Positions 31,216 to 41,997 of a DNA stretch of 64,000 bases are shown in pieces; position 1 is the first letter of the stretch; the number at the start of each line of letters is the position of its first letter. Location of the stretch: contig JBCAQO010000007.1 in NCBI GenBank assembly GCA_039111635.1, forward strand, positions 930,001-994,000, read 5' to 3'. The notes under the pieces are model-generated. The model was not told the origin of the DNA and made no database searches. It saw nothing but the letters and a program-made list of their open reading frames with translations. This DNA is from Heterobasidion occidentale (taxonomy: Eukaryota > Basidiomycota > Agaricomycetes > Russulales > Bondarzewiaceae). Made by a program: the position numbers and the translations under genes.

Positions 31216-33460
31216 ATGGCAACCCCATCCATGCCCGCTCGTGGAGATCGAACGGCCCCGACCTTTGACCCCCATCAACCCCGCGAATTGAGACGATATT
31301 TGCCGATCTGGACTTCCACTTCGTTCGGTCTGCGGTAGAAGACGAGCAGGAAAGGAAGAAACACGCTTGCCGATTCCTGGACGTCGACACCTGTGAGCTT
31401 TGGGAATCGCTCACCACTTTCACCGACGCCACGAAGACATTCAAGGAGTTCTGCGAAGAAGTCTACAGACTGTACCCCGGATCAGAGGAAGAGCGCAAAT
31501 GGTCGGTATCGGATATGGACAAGCTAGTCGGCGAAACGAGCAGGGTCGGCATCTTGTCTCTCAGCGAACTCGGCGACTATCATCGGCGATTTCTGGCGAT
31601 CACGGTATTCCTCCTCAGCAAGGCACGAATCTCGGTCGCCGAACAAGGACGCGCCTTCGCTAGAGGATTCCAACCGGAGCTATGGGCAAGAATCTCTCAA
31701 CGTCTACAACTCAAGTTCCCCGATCATTTCCCAGACGACCCGTACAACCTCCAGGACATCCACGATGCGGCCCGATTCGTCTTGCACGGCACCACGTCCG
31801 CCTACAGCACTACGTCTACCGACATCTCTCGGCAGCCCCCGCCGTGCCGCCCACCAACGCGATCAAGGCCGAAGACCTGGCGACCATGTTCGAACGACTC
31901 ACCGACACATTCGTCAAGGCCATTACAGCTCAAGGGACGTCCAGGCCAGCCGATCGACCATCCCGACAACCAGGACAAGGCGGCGACAACTGCATGTTCT
32001 GCGGCAGTCCCGAACACTTCATGCGCGCCTGTCCCGAGGTCACCGAATACATTCGGATCGGCAAATGCAAGCGGAATATCGAAGGGAAGGTTGTATTGTC
32101 AAGTGGGGCATTCGTACCCAGAGAAATCACGGGTAGTAATCTGAAGGACCGAGTTGACGAATGGCACCGCAGGAATCCAGGCCAGTTGGCGACTGGGCAG
32201 ATGATGTTTACGGTAAACGCGGCGCCGACTCACCCGATGACGATAGCCTCCCGTCGCGATTCACCCTCATTGCTGGAGGTCACCCCGACTTACCAACTCA
32301 CCGACGTCCAGCGAATCGCAAGCCTCGAACGCGAACTATTCACACTCCGAACGCGGGGCGCGAGGGCACGCGAAATGGCGCAGACGGGACGTTCGGCATC
32401 TACCCCTTCACCGGCCCCCGAACGACGAGCAAGGACCGAAACTCCCGAACCCGAGCCCCGACCGACATCCCCGACTCAGCGACCGCCCCCGGTACCAGCC
32501 AAGGACGATGCTCCAATCCACCCATACGCCAAAGCCCAGGACGCCACCTATGCACCACCGCACGAGCGCAACATGGGAGCCCCGGCGAAGATACCCTCGG
32601 CAAAGAAGGACGCTCCGGCCTACAAAACTACGGCGCCGATCTACGACGAGAAGGTAGCAGCCGAGGTCTACGACAGGGCGATGGCCACTCAGGTGACGCT
32701 TACCCAGCGCGAACTACTCTCCCTCTCCGCCGAAGTCCGTTCGCAGGTCAGGGAAGCCACGTCAGCACGCCGATCGCCTACCAAAGACGCCAGCAATGTT
32801 CGGACCTTCTACCAAGATGCCGATCTACCCTATGCCATCGACGATCTCGAACCACCGACTCGACCGACCGTCTCCTCCTTCGTCAATGTCCTGCACCAGC
32901 CTGAAACACCTCCACCTGGCGCGATCATCATCCCCGACACGTATGAAACATATCTGAAGAGTCTACAGCCCGGTCAGGTTCCTCTGCCGTTGATAGTCGC
33001 TAAAGAATCTTCTGCCCTAAGGTCCATTGTTCCCCTCGTCGATCACCAACAGGAAGTCGAATGCGTCATTGATCCGGGTTCACAAGTCATCGCCATGTCG
33101 GAAGGCATTTGCAATGAACTGGCGCTCATCTACGACCCCGAAATTGTCCTCAATATGCAGTCGGCGAATGGCGAAATCGACCGATCCTTGGGCCTGGCAC
33201 GCAACGTGCCATTCCTCATCGGCGACATCACCCTGTACCTCCAAGTCCACATCATTCGGAACCCAGCCTACGATGTTCTCCTCGGTCGGCCCTTCGACAT
33301 CCTCACCGAAAGTATCGTCAAAAATTATTCAAACGAAGACCAGACGATCACCATCAGCGACCCGAACACGGGACGACGAGCCACCATTCCAACGATCAGA
33401 CGAGGACCCCCTCGAGTCCTTCACCGAAGACAAGCGGGTTTTCGCGACTCGATGAATTGA
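31216..33460 (+). pseudogene. Family D Gag-protease, two frameshifts
   Basis: It starts at ATG 31216 (MATPSMPARGDRTAPTFDP). One T is missing near 31291, so the frame changes there; a second change near 31830 leads into the long frame ending at 33460. The reconstructed order is a Gag capsid-like region (DLDFHFVRSAVEDEQERKK, WSVSDMDKLVGETSRVG), the zinc knuckle CMFCGSPEHFMRACPE, a long proline-rich linker, and a retroviral-type protease with VECVIDPGSQVIAMSEGI and DVLLGRPFDILTES. The protease motif is D-P-G, unlike the usual D-S/T-G. Both breaks look like single-base losses in short runs. ATG of the pol frame overlaps the stop (ATGA, 33457-33460). Confidence 0.8.
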
Positions 33461-36400
33461 TCCGAGATCAAGGAGAAGTTGCACTGATCATTTCCACCGA
33501 TCATGATACCCCCAATTTCCCACTTATCGAAGCGTCCTCAGATTTCCATTCTCTATCTCCCTCTCGTCGCGATCTCTGTCTCAAGTACATTATGGCCTCC
33601 GATTTGGGGCCCGAAAATCATCTCAAAAACAATCTCGATTCCGATATGTCGTCTTTATTTTCCTTAGTCGTCCCCGGTTCTTTCCATTCCACTAATATCG
33701 CCGACCCGGTCGCCATCTTCGCCGCCAAGCGCAAGTACAAACCGGTCGCACAGAAAACACGACCAGTCTTGGCCGACCTCCCCGAAAAGTTCCGAATCGT
33801 TCGGAACATCCTTGGTGACCCTCTCGCTACCCTTCCGACGCTGACACCGAACCCGCCACCCTTCACGCCGACCGGAAGATACACAGCCGAACGACGTGAC
33901 CTCATCGATAAAGTCCACTCAGACGACTTTCTTTGGCCGGCCGAACGACAGCTCATGCACCATTTCATGTGTCTACAAGAGATGGGATTCGCCTGGGACG
34001 ATTCGGAACGCGGACGTTTCCGCGAGGAATTCTTTCCTCCAGTCAATATGCCGGTGGTCGAACACAAGCCCTGGGTTCAACGCAACATTCCGATTCCACC
34101 AGGCATCTACGACGAAGTGTGCCGACTTATCAAAACCAAGATCGCCGCTGGAGTCTATGAGCCGTCGAATTCGTCCTACCGATCGCGCTGGTTTACGGTC
34201 GTCAAGAAGACGAAGCACCTCCACTGGCACCAAACTCCGAATCGTTCACAGCCTCGAACCCCTGAACGCCGTCACCATCCAGCATTCAGGTGTGCCCCCA
34301 TATACCGATCAGATCGCTGAACAGTTTGCAGCTCGCGCTTGCGGCGGCATTCTGGATCTCTATGTCGGCTATGACGAACGAGGGCTAGCCGAATCATCTC
34401 GCGACTTCACCACATTCCAGACCCCATTCGGCGCCCACCGACTCGTCACCCTGCCCATGGGATGGACAAATTCGGTCCCGATCTTCACGACGACGTCACC
34501 CACATCCTCCAGCCAGAGATCCCAGACACCACCATTCCTTTCATCGACGACGTTCCGATTCGGGGCCCGCCGACCCGATACGAACTTCCGAACGGAGGCT
34601 TCGAGACGCATCCCGACAACCCCGGCATACGACGGTTTGTGTGGGAACACTTTCAAGGCCTCAATCGAGTGGTTCAGCGGATGAAGTATAGCGGAGGGAC
34701 CTTTTCGGGACACAAGGCGACACTCTGCGCAGCCGAAATCACGGTGGTCGGCCATCGGTGCACGTATGAAGGACGATTACCCGACGAGTCTAGGGTAGAG
34801 TCAATTATGAAGTGGGGACCTTGCAGGGATCTCTCTGACGTTCGGGCATTTTTGGGGACAATCGGTGTCGTTCGGATCTTCATTCGGAATTTTGCACACA
34901 GGGCGCATGCACTGACTATGTTAACGCGCAAAGATTTTCCATTCGTGTTCGGCCCAGACCAGATAGCGGCCCAGGACGACCTCCGGTCGGCGCTTCTCGA
35001 ATCGCCAGCCCTTCGGCCGATCGACTATAGTTCGGCGGCCAACGTCATCCTGGCCGTCGATACCTCACAAATCGCGGTCGGCTTCCACCTCTGTCAATGC
35101 GCACTCGACAATCCGCGGGTTCGGTACTATGCCCGATTCGGTTCCATCACCCTTAACGACCGCGAATCGCGATTCTCCCAACCCAAGCTCGAACTCTACG
35201 GACTCTTCCGCGCCCTCCGATCGCTCAAAATGTACCTCATCGGCGTTCGGAACCTGATAGTCGAAGTAGACGCACGCTACATCAAGGGCATGCTCACTAA
35301 CCCGGATCTCGAACCCAGCGCTAGCATCAATCGGTGGATCGTCTCCATCCTCACCTTCCATTTCACACTTGTCCACGTCCCCGGCACCTCTCACGGCCCC
35401 GATGGCCTCTCCCGACGACCACCACAACCCTCCGATCGACCCGAACCCGAAGACGACTTTGACGACTGGATCGACAATCTCTACGGCTTCCTCCATCAGA
35501 TCAACAACACGTTCCCCACCTCCATCTCAACCTCGACAACCGCCATCTTCACCTCCTCACTCATAGGCGACCTCCCGACCGATACCGAGTCCGACGACGA
35601 AGGCCCGACCATCGACTATGCAGATATCCCAAGATCGCAAAAAGCTTTGGAAGCCGAAGAACGCCTTTGGTTGGTCCGCGACTGGCACCGAACATTGGTT
35701 CGGCCCCCTTCTCTCTCCGACTCCGAATATGCGACTTTTCTGCGATATTGCACTGAGTTCTTCATCACAGCCGACAAGCTATGGAGAAAAGACTCGCACG
35801 GTCGACACAAGATCGTTGCAGCCCCCTCTAGTCGGATCACAATTCTCACTGCCGCCACGACGACGTTGCTCACAAGGGCTTCTACGCCACGACCGCCTTG
35901 GTCGCCGAACGCTTCTGGTGGCCGCACATGAGGCAAGATATTTCCTGGTTTGTTCGGACATGTCACCTTTGCCAGATTCGCCAGACTCGCAACGTCCTCA
36001 TTCCCCCGACCGTCGCTACGCCTGCACCACTCTTCGCGAAGATGTATATGGACACCATGCACATGCCGACCGCCGGCGGTTTCAAGTATCTCGTGCAAGG
36101 TCGCTGTTCGGTATCACACTACCCCGAATTCCGCATGCTGCGACGCGAAACAAGCTCAGCTCTTGCCGACTGGATATTCGAGGATATCCTGTGCCGGTGG
36201 GGAACACTGGTAGAGATCGTCTCCGACAATGGACCAGCATTCGTCAAGGCGCTCGACCAGCTAGCAAAGAAGTACCACGTTCGGCACATCCGCATTTCGG
36301 GCTACAATTCCCGCGCCAACGGCATCGCCGAACGACCTCACTTCGATGTTCGGCAGGCTCTGTTCAAGGCCGTGGATGGAGACCAGGCCAAGTGGAATCG

Positions 36401-37082
36401 TGCAGCTCATTTCGTATTCTGGGCTGATCGCATTACTGTTCGGCGTCGAATGGGCTGTTCCCCATATTTCGCAGCTACCGGCACCCATCCCCTCCTGCCA
36501 CTCGACATTGCCGAAGCCACCTATCTTCTACCACCGCCGACCACAACCCTCAGCACCACCGACCTCATTGCTCGACGTGCCATCGCTTTGCAGAAACGCC
36601 GATCGGACCTCGCCCACCTTCGCAGCTCGGTAGGCGCCCGAGTCCAGGCCGCCATCCGATTTGAACAGCAGCATTCGGCCACCCTTCGCGACTTCAATTT
36701 CCACCGAGGCTCGCTGGTCCTGATGCGCAACACAGCCATAGAAAAGGCGCTCAATCGGAAGATGCGACCACGGTACTTGGGACCATTGCTGGTGATTTCT
36801 AGGAACCGAGGGGGAGCGTATATTTTGGCCGAACTTGACGGATCGGTCTTTGATCGGCCAGTGGCAGCATTCCGCATTATTCCTTACTTTGCTCGCAGGT
36901 CGCTGAAGCTCGCCGACCTTGAAGCCCTCCTCGACATCTCACAGGCACGCCTTCGGGCCATGGAAGAATCCCGATCGAGCGACGACGATGCGGAGGCCGA
37001 CAATGCCGACGAAGAGGATACCGACACCAGCTCCATCCGATCAGCAGAAGACGACGACGCGGCTTCGGTGACCTCCGACTAG
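33457..37082 (+). pseudogene. Family D Pol: RT, RNase H, integrase, three frameshifts
   Basis: Open segments 33457-34320, about 34210-34480 (other frame), 34462-35931 and 35898-37082 overlap end to end. They encode one polymerase: RT with AGVYEPSNSSYRSRWF, LPMGWTNSVPIF and the catalytic FIDDVPIRGP (about 34540); RNase H with ILAVDTSQIAVGFHLCQ, KLELYGLFRAL and GPDGLSRRP; integrase with zinc-finger ERFWWPHMRQD..CHLCQ, then MDTMHMP, IVSDNGPAF and YNSRANGIAER as the D, D, E residues. The C-terminus is acidic (SSDDDAEADNADEEDTD) and has no chromodomain. The shifts are near 34215, 34470 and 35870. All other motifs are intact, so the damage is either very recent or sequencing error. Confidence 0.88.
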
Positions 37083-37120
37083 TTCCCACCCTCCCACCCT
37101 TCGCTCTCTTCGGTCGGTGA

Positions 37121-37153
37121 CTGGGGACAGTCACGATTTCAGTAGGGAGGAGG
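37121..37153 (+). promoter_or_regulatory. Internal copy of the family D polypurine block
   Basis: GACAGTCACGATTTCAGTAG followed by GGAGGAGG repeats, with about three differences in 33, the block that precedes the 3' LTR (39711-39743). It lies just after the pol stop. Together the two copies bracket the antisense gene. Confidence 0.7.
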
Positions 37154-37573
37154 ATTCACAGATATACCCATTCCTTATCCTCGTTTATTTGTCACAAACA
37201 TGGACTGACGCCCAATCATTTCCACATCTCTTAGTACTTTTGCCACCGACCGATCGCCGACCGAATAGTCGGCTCTCATTTTCCCCATCGCTCCTTCAAG
37301 TAACAAGCCGCATTGAAGACTTCTTCCGATTTGCGCAAAACCATAGGGTTTTATGCCTGTGATGACATACTGAGGCTTCCCCTAAATATTCCAATTTATT
37401 TTCTGCATTTCTGCCGAACGCTTCGCTTACAAATACATTCATAACACAGTCATTTCGCCGACCAATTTCCCGAACGACACCTCTAGTCTTCGCCGAACGT
37501 TTCATTCAGCTCAGGACAGTCCTTGCACTATTTAGGTTACATTTCACTATACTACAGACACCTGGAAACTAGT

Positions 37574-39232
37574 CTACTCATCAGGGACGAAGTCGCCCAG
37601 CACAGACATGTCCGAATCCTCGGCATCCGACGAGCCTTCCACCAGCAACACATCCGAAACCGCCGATCCGCCCGAACGCGCCTCAAGAACCTCCAACTCA
37701 CCCTGCCACATCGCGATCGAACGCGCCAGAGAGGAACGCGTACCTTCGGCCACAGCAATGCGATACCGAAGCTCCGACGCGATGCCTTGCGCAACAACGG
37801 GAGAAAGGCGAGATGAGTCGGACACAGGCGGGGACAGCAGAAGAGCGGGGACGGGAAGGGGCTAGGATAGTGCGAGTGGTGGTTGGGAGACGCTGGACTG
37901 GCTTCCGAGCCCGAACAGCTAAACAACACGATGAGCTCACACCTCAGCAATGACCGATCAATTACTCACCTTTGGTCCGCGCGATACTCTCGCCGACAGG
38001 TCGTGCGGGGATAAGTACCTCGACCTTACGCTTCTTAGTCGGGCGCGATGGTTCTGGCTCCCCCGACTTTTCGGCCGCCTTCGCTTTCGACTTCCCTTTC
38101 CCCTTCGACTTTCCCTTGTCCTTCGGCATCCACCCGGGCTGGAAGCTGCAACCTTTCTGCTCCTTGGAGCACTTCGTACAAGAAACTTGGCCGGACCTCG
38201 TGTAGCACCGAAAGGCCACTGTGGTAAACTCGGTGGCGCACCTTTGGCAGGCGTAATCGGCCTGGAAGAGGAAGGATCAGCAAGCAAGAGAGGCGGCAAA
38301 AGGGAGGGGACTTACGAGCACGTCACCAGGCATCAAGTCCGGGGGATCCTGCATCATCTTCCCGGCACCGTTCCGCTCCACGGGCGACCGAACAGTCGAC
38401 ATGCGGCCCGTTCCAGGACCGAGGGGGACGATCACCCGACCCAGAGATGGAGTCTGCTGGCGAGCGAACTCGACGATGACAGCGGCAGCGTGCTTCCCTT
38501 TCGAATCGGTCGGGGCGATCGGAGCGGTCGGGTCCACACTCATCCGATCCATAGCCGCGGTTGTTGAGACCAGGTCGGCGTCGGCAGAAGGCACGGGACG
38601 AGGGGAAGAGGGAGCAGGATTGGGAGAGGGAGCAGGATTGGGGGAGGGAGAAGGAAGGAAAAGAAGGGGAGGGACCACGGGTTCGGCCTCCAGTTCGGCC
38701 AGCTGACGCTCACCTTCTTCAGGATCGAGCGACCCATCGAACATGGCGCCTACCACAGCTTCCCAGCGCCGCTGACGATCATCTTCGGCCACACGCAGAG
38801 CTGCAGCAGCCCGCGCCACCTCAGCCGCCTCAGCCTCGCGTTCGGCAATAGCGACCCGTGCCGTTTCCTCCTCCAGGGCCTGGGCTTCGGCCGCTTGTCG
38901 CTGTTGCTGTGTCGCAAAGTGGACCGCTCGCTGCGGCAGAATACGCGTTCCCCAGACCAGCCAGTCGTCCGTGGCCATATGATCGAGGCCACGCTCGGCC
39001 TCGGCGATCCAGGCGGCGAGTTCGGGCACGTCTTGCCCACGCGCCGAACGGTCGAAAACAGCCTGAAAAGACGTCAGCAGCCAGCAGCAACAAACGAAAA
39101 AGGCCGACTTACCACTCGTTTGGCGAACCCCTGCGCCCAGGCCTCGTAATCCTCGTACTCGGCGGCGCCGTCGGGAAGGGAGAGCATGTACTCCCCGAGC
39201 TTGGTTTTGAGGACAGAAATGATGGAGGACAT
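37574..39232 (-). CDS. Family D antisense spliced gene: coiled-coil, Cys-rich nuclear protein (unknown function)
   Basis: Proposed exons are 39232-39113, 39062-38316, 38261-37970 and, less surely, 37785-37574. Introns 1 and 2 (50 and 54 nt) have GTAAGT starts and TTTTCAG or TTCCAG ends, and join in phase 0. Intron 3 starts GTGAGT; its acceptor is uncertain. The protein (about 456 aa) begins MSSIISVLKTKLGEYMLSLP. It has a charged coiled coil around residues 90-145 (QALEEETARVAIAEREAEAA), a proline-rich stretch (PSPNPAPSPNPAPSSPRP) and a six-cysteine cluster at 294-327 (CQRC, C308, CTKC, C327). Lysine-rich repeats and a basic nuclear-signal-like PTKKRKVE follow. It is encoded on the strand opposite to gag and pol, between two polypurine blocks. 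Cysteine spacing could bind zinc but is not the classical fungal Zn2Cys6. Not recognised beyond that. Confidence 0.72.
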
Positions 39233-39710
39233 GTTGGGAAGGCCGAAAGGGTTCGGACGAGGAGATGAAGCGGCAGGAGGGTGGCGATGAGTGACTTAGT
39301 CGCTGGAGAATCAACGATCGGCAGGTGATGATGGTCACCTGACAAAGCCCCGTGCCACTGCGCTCGGCACAGACCGCGATACGCGCCACCGCTCTTTGCC
39401 GACACGCTCTCACACCAGCGTCCAGTTGGGGCACTCTAGGTCTCAGCCACTTCCTCACCTAATCAGTTGCCACACCACAGGACTTTGCCGACTCAGCCCC
39501 GGTCTCTCTTGCACGCCGACCCGGTCCTTTCTACGATATATTTTTGCCGATTATTCACCACAGCCACATCTCCCACGCCTCCGCTCCATTTTCCACGCCA
39601 CAGCTATTCTTTCACGCCATCGCTTGTTGCCGACTCTTTCCCACATCCACGCCTCCACTCCATTTTCCACGCCACTTTTTCCGCTCCAACTCATAGCCAC
39701 CAACCACTGA
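39233..39710 (-). promoter_or_regulatory. Probable promoter region of the antisense gene
   Basis: This is 478 bp between the antisense start codon and the terminal polypurine block. It holds a duplicated run (CCTCCGCTCCATTTTCCACG near 39579 and a copy near 39655) and an AT-rich ATATATTTTT at 39536-39545, which is TATA-like on the minus strand. No coding sequence is supported. Confidence 0.4.
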
Positions 39711-39743
39711 CTGAGGACAGTCAGGATTTCAGTAGGGAGGAGA
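39711..39743 (+). promoter_or_regulatory. Family D polypurine tract
   Basis: CAGTAGGGAGGAGA lies immediately before the 3' LTR, preceded by GGACAGTCAGGATTT. It is the expected plus-strand primer, and a near-identical block lies at 37121-37153. Confidence 0.8.
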
Positions 39744-40820
39744 TGATGAGCATGCACCCGCGCTAGGGTCCGAGGGAGGTATTTGGGAAGCTTTGGGGAG
39801 ATACCGAACAGCGCTAGACAAATACCGAAGACGCCGACTCGCACCGAACACGGTCGGTCCCTACCCGACCGACCGCAAGCCACCGAAGGACGTTCGGCAG
39901 CACTTGGGTCAGTTCGCTTACACTTCACATACTTACCGTAACCGCACAGGAGTGTTACAATAGGTGTTTACGAGATCGGAGCCAGTATTCCGGGTCGGCC
40001 GATGTGCTCCGTGAGTCGGTCGCTCCTTATCGCTTATCTTCCCGACTTCCACATGGTCGGTCAAATGTGATCTTGCACCATTACTTGGCCACCCTGGTCG
40101 TACGTTACTTCCTTCCTATTTTCATTGGTTCTTCAACGCCTGTTCCTGCTACCTACGCTCGGGCGACGGATCCCGAACGGTCGGGATTTCGCCATCGCTG
40201 ATTAACTTTTACCTTATCACCTTCGGAACCCATATGGACATCTCACCTACCTTCTTATCTTCTCTGTTCGCTAGGGCTTGGCGCCCAGTCGACATCTACT
40301 CTCATTTCTTGTTCAATATCTTACTTAGGGGCTCTGTTTACTATAAAAACCTACATACAACTCTGGAATAAACCAGCTTTCGCACCCCACAGTTCAGAGC
40401 TCATCCGCACTCGTCGCAACCATCGAAATCGTCTTCGTCGACTTCCGAAAACTTGTCATCCTCGTCGTTCGGCCTCATTCGCGTTCGTACTCGTCTCTTC
40501 GCTCGTAACCCCCGTCCTCCCTCGTATATTGTCAGAGTCCCGTGTGGCTCTTGAAGCACGTAGTTGTCGGTCGCGACACTACCTTCTCGTTACCGACCGA
40601 ATCCCCGACACAACCGACCGAACGTTCGGTCGGTGTTCGGTGCAGTCCCGAAACCGTTCGGGCGCTATAATCTCACACTCCCCGTTGCTTCTCAGTACGC
40701 CTTCAATTTCTAAAGTCATCACTAACAATTCCTTGTGTATTAGATACTAGCTCCAGCACCCCTGCATTAGAGGTTGTTTTAGTGTTGTGCTCAGCACTTA
40801 GAGCCACCTCTAGCGTATCA
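39744..40820 (+). repeat. Family D 3' LTR
   Basis: This is 1,077 bp, nearly identical to 29634-30709. Most differences are one-base length changes (for example CTATAAAA against CTATAAAAA, CTCGGGG against CTCGGG). Confidence 0.93.
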
Positions 40821-41885
40821 CCGCGCTATGTGCTGTTGACCGACGTATTGTTCCTCTGGAAAGGTGCTCTTTGACGAATTTCCCTAGCTCGTCATGCTTT
40901 TCCGGGCTCAAGGGAAATATCCGTGGGGCCTGGGTACAAAAGACGGTTTGAGGTTTATCGCGTGGTCCCACACTGTATGTTGGGGAAGCCTCTGTGATCG
41001 TCGTTCGCTGAAGATGTCTAGGTAAGAATGATATTCTGTCGGCACTCGACCCTTTAAGTCGGTGGTGTCGATTTCTTCCTCCAGGTCTTCGTCAAAGCTT
41101 GCGAACCCCGAGGGTTTCTGGGGCTACCTTCCTAATGACGGGTTCTCCTGCGCTATCCATTGCGGAGGAGTCAGACGGTGTTTGCGCTTCTTCAGCGACT
41201 TTTCCTGAAGCTTCGCCTTGGGCCGCTTTCTGCTGAGCTTGCCGGCGTTCCTTCCTTTCGGCTACTTGTTCTTCGAGCCATTCCCGAGCTTTGCGTTGTC
41301 GGGATTTGTGCTCGAGTAGTTCCATGAACCGAGTTTTCCATTCCTTCGTGGGTACTTGGCTCCATTGTTCTTTAGTCCACATCCACGAAGGTCCTACCGG
41401 TTCTGAGACAAGGTGCGGTTTCATCCGCTGAGGAACCTTGTCACCGCGTTAGTTTCGCTAGCCATGGCCTTCTTGGTAGGCTCTTCCCTTGCCTAGGTAA
41501 ACCCAAATGGTTGTTGGCAATCTATGGTGCAACGATCAAAGTGTACCTCACGGCGCCTCCACCCGATGGAGGGGTCGTGGTATTTCAGCCAATCTGTTCC
41601 TAGGAGCATGTCGTCTTTCCCTAGATTGGTGATGAACATTTGGACGCGTTCAGTGTGAGTTCTCCCTCGTCTGTCCTTGACGGTGAGATTCGCGTCCAGG
41701 CCTCGTCGAATGAGGCCTGCCTTGTTGATGGTGTCATCGACGTTGCGAACGCGGATGGGGCGGTTTAAAGGATAAGTGGGAAGGTTGTGCTTCTGTACCC
41801 ACTCCTCATTTACCAAAATCCCTTCGCATGCTGAGTCGATGGCGGCTCTGGCTCCAGCGCTTCTTCCTCGAGTTGTTAATCGCAC
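40821..41885 (-). pseudogene. Family A2 pol, 5' portion (protease to RT start)
   Basis: The frame 41885-41493 has the protease-like AIDSACEGILVNEEWVQKHN and LLGTDWLKYHDP. A second frame (41424-41092) covers the linker SWMWTKEQWSQVPTKEWKTR and EWLEEQVAERKERRQAQ. The remaining bases to 40821 encode the start of RT up to the family D insertion. It has the same D-S-A active site as A1. Frameshifts lie near 41480 and 41095. Confidence 0.85.
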
Positions 41886-41997
41886 GTCAAGTCGAATGGG
41901 GTAATAATGTGACTGTTCATTGCTCCGATTCGAATATATGACGGGGAATCATACTCGAGTTTCCTTGACCCTCTCTCTTCGGCTGGTGAAGGAGAGG

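Larger units (their letters stand above)
29634..40820 (+). mobile_element. Family D Ty3/gypsy retrotransposon with antisense cargo gene
   Basis: The ends are LTRs of 1,076 and 1,077 bp (TGATGAGCAT..GCGTATCA) with a 4-bp target duplication CCGC (29630-29633 and 40821-40824). Internal order: tRNA-type primer site, gag, protease, RT, RNase H, integrase (31216-37082), a first polypurine block (37121-37153), an antisense spliced gene (39232-37574), the terminal polypurine block (39711-39743) and the 3' LTR. The LTRs differ at only about ten sites, most of them single-base length changes, so insertion was recent. It is not closely related to families A-C, and its RT motif is FIDD. It is the youngest layer of the nest. 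Confidence 0.92.

Noticed and set aside
31682..31850. Start of the 592-codon family D frame as an independent gene start
   Set aside because: The first 60 codons are a shifted reading of Gag; true Gag starts at 31216 and enters this frame after an indel near 31830.
34369..35496. Minus-strand frames opposite family D pol
   Set aside because: They overlap RT and RNase H motifs on the plus strand and lack splice signals or domains, unlike the antisense gene at 37574-39232.
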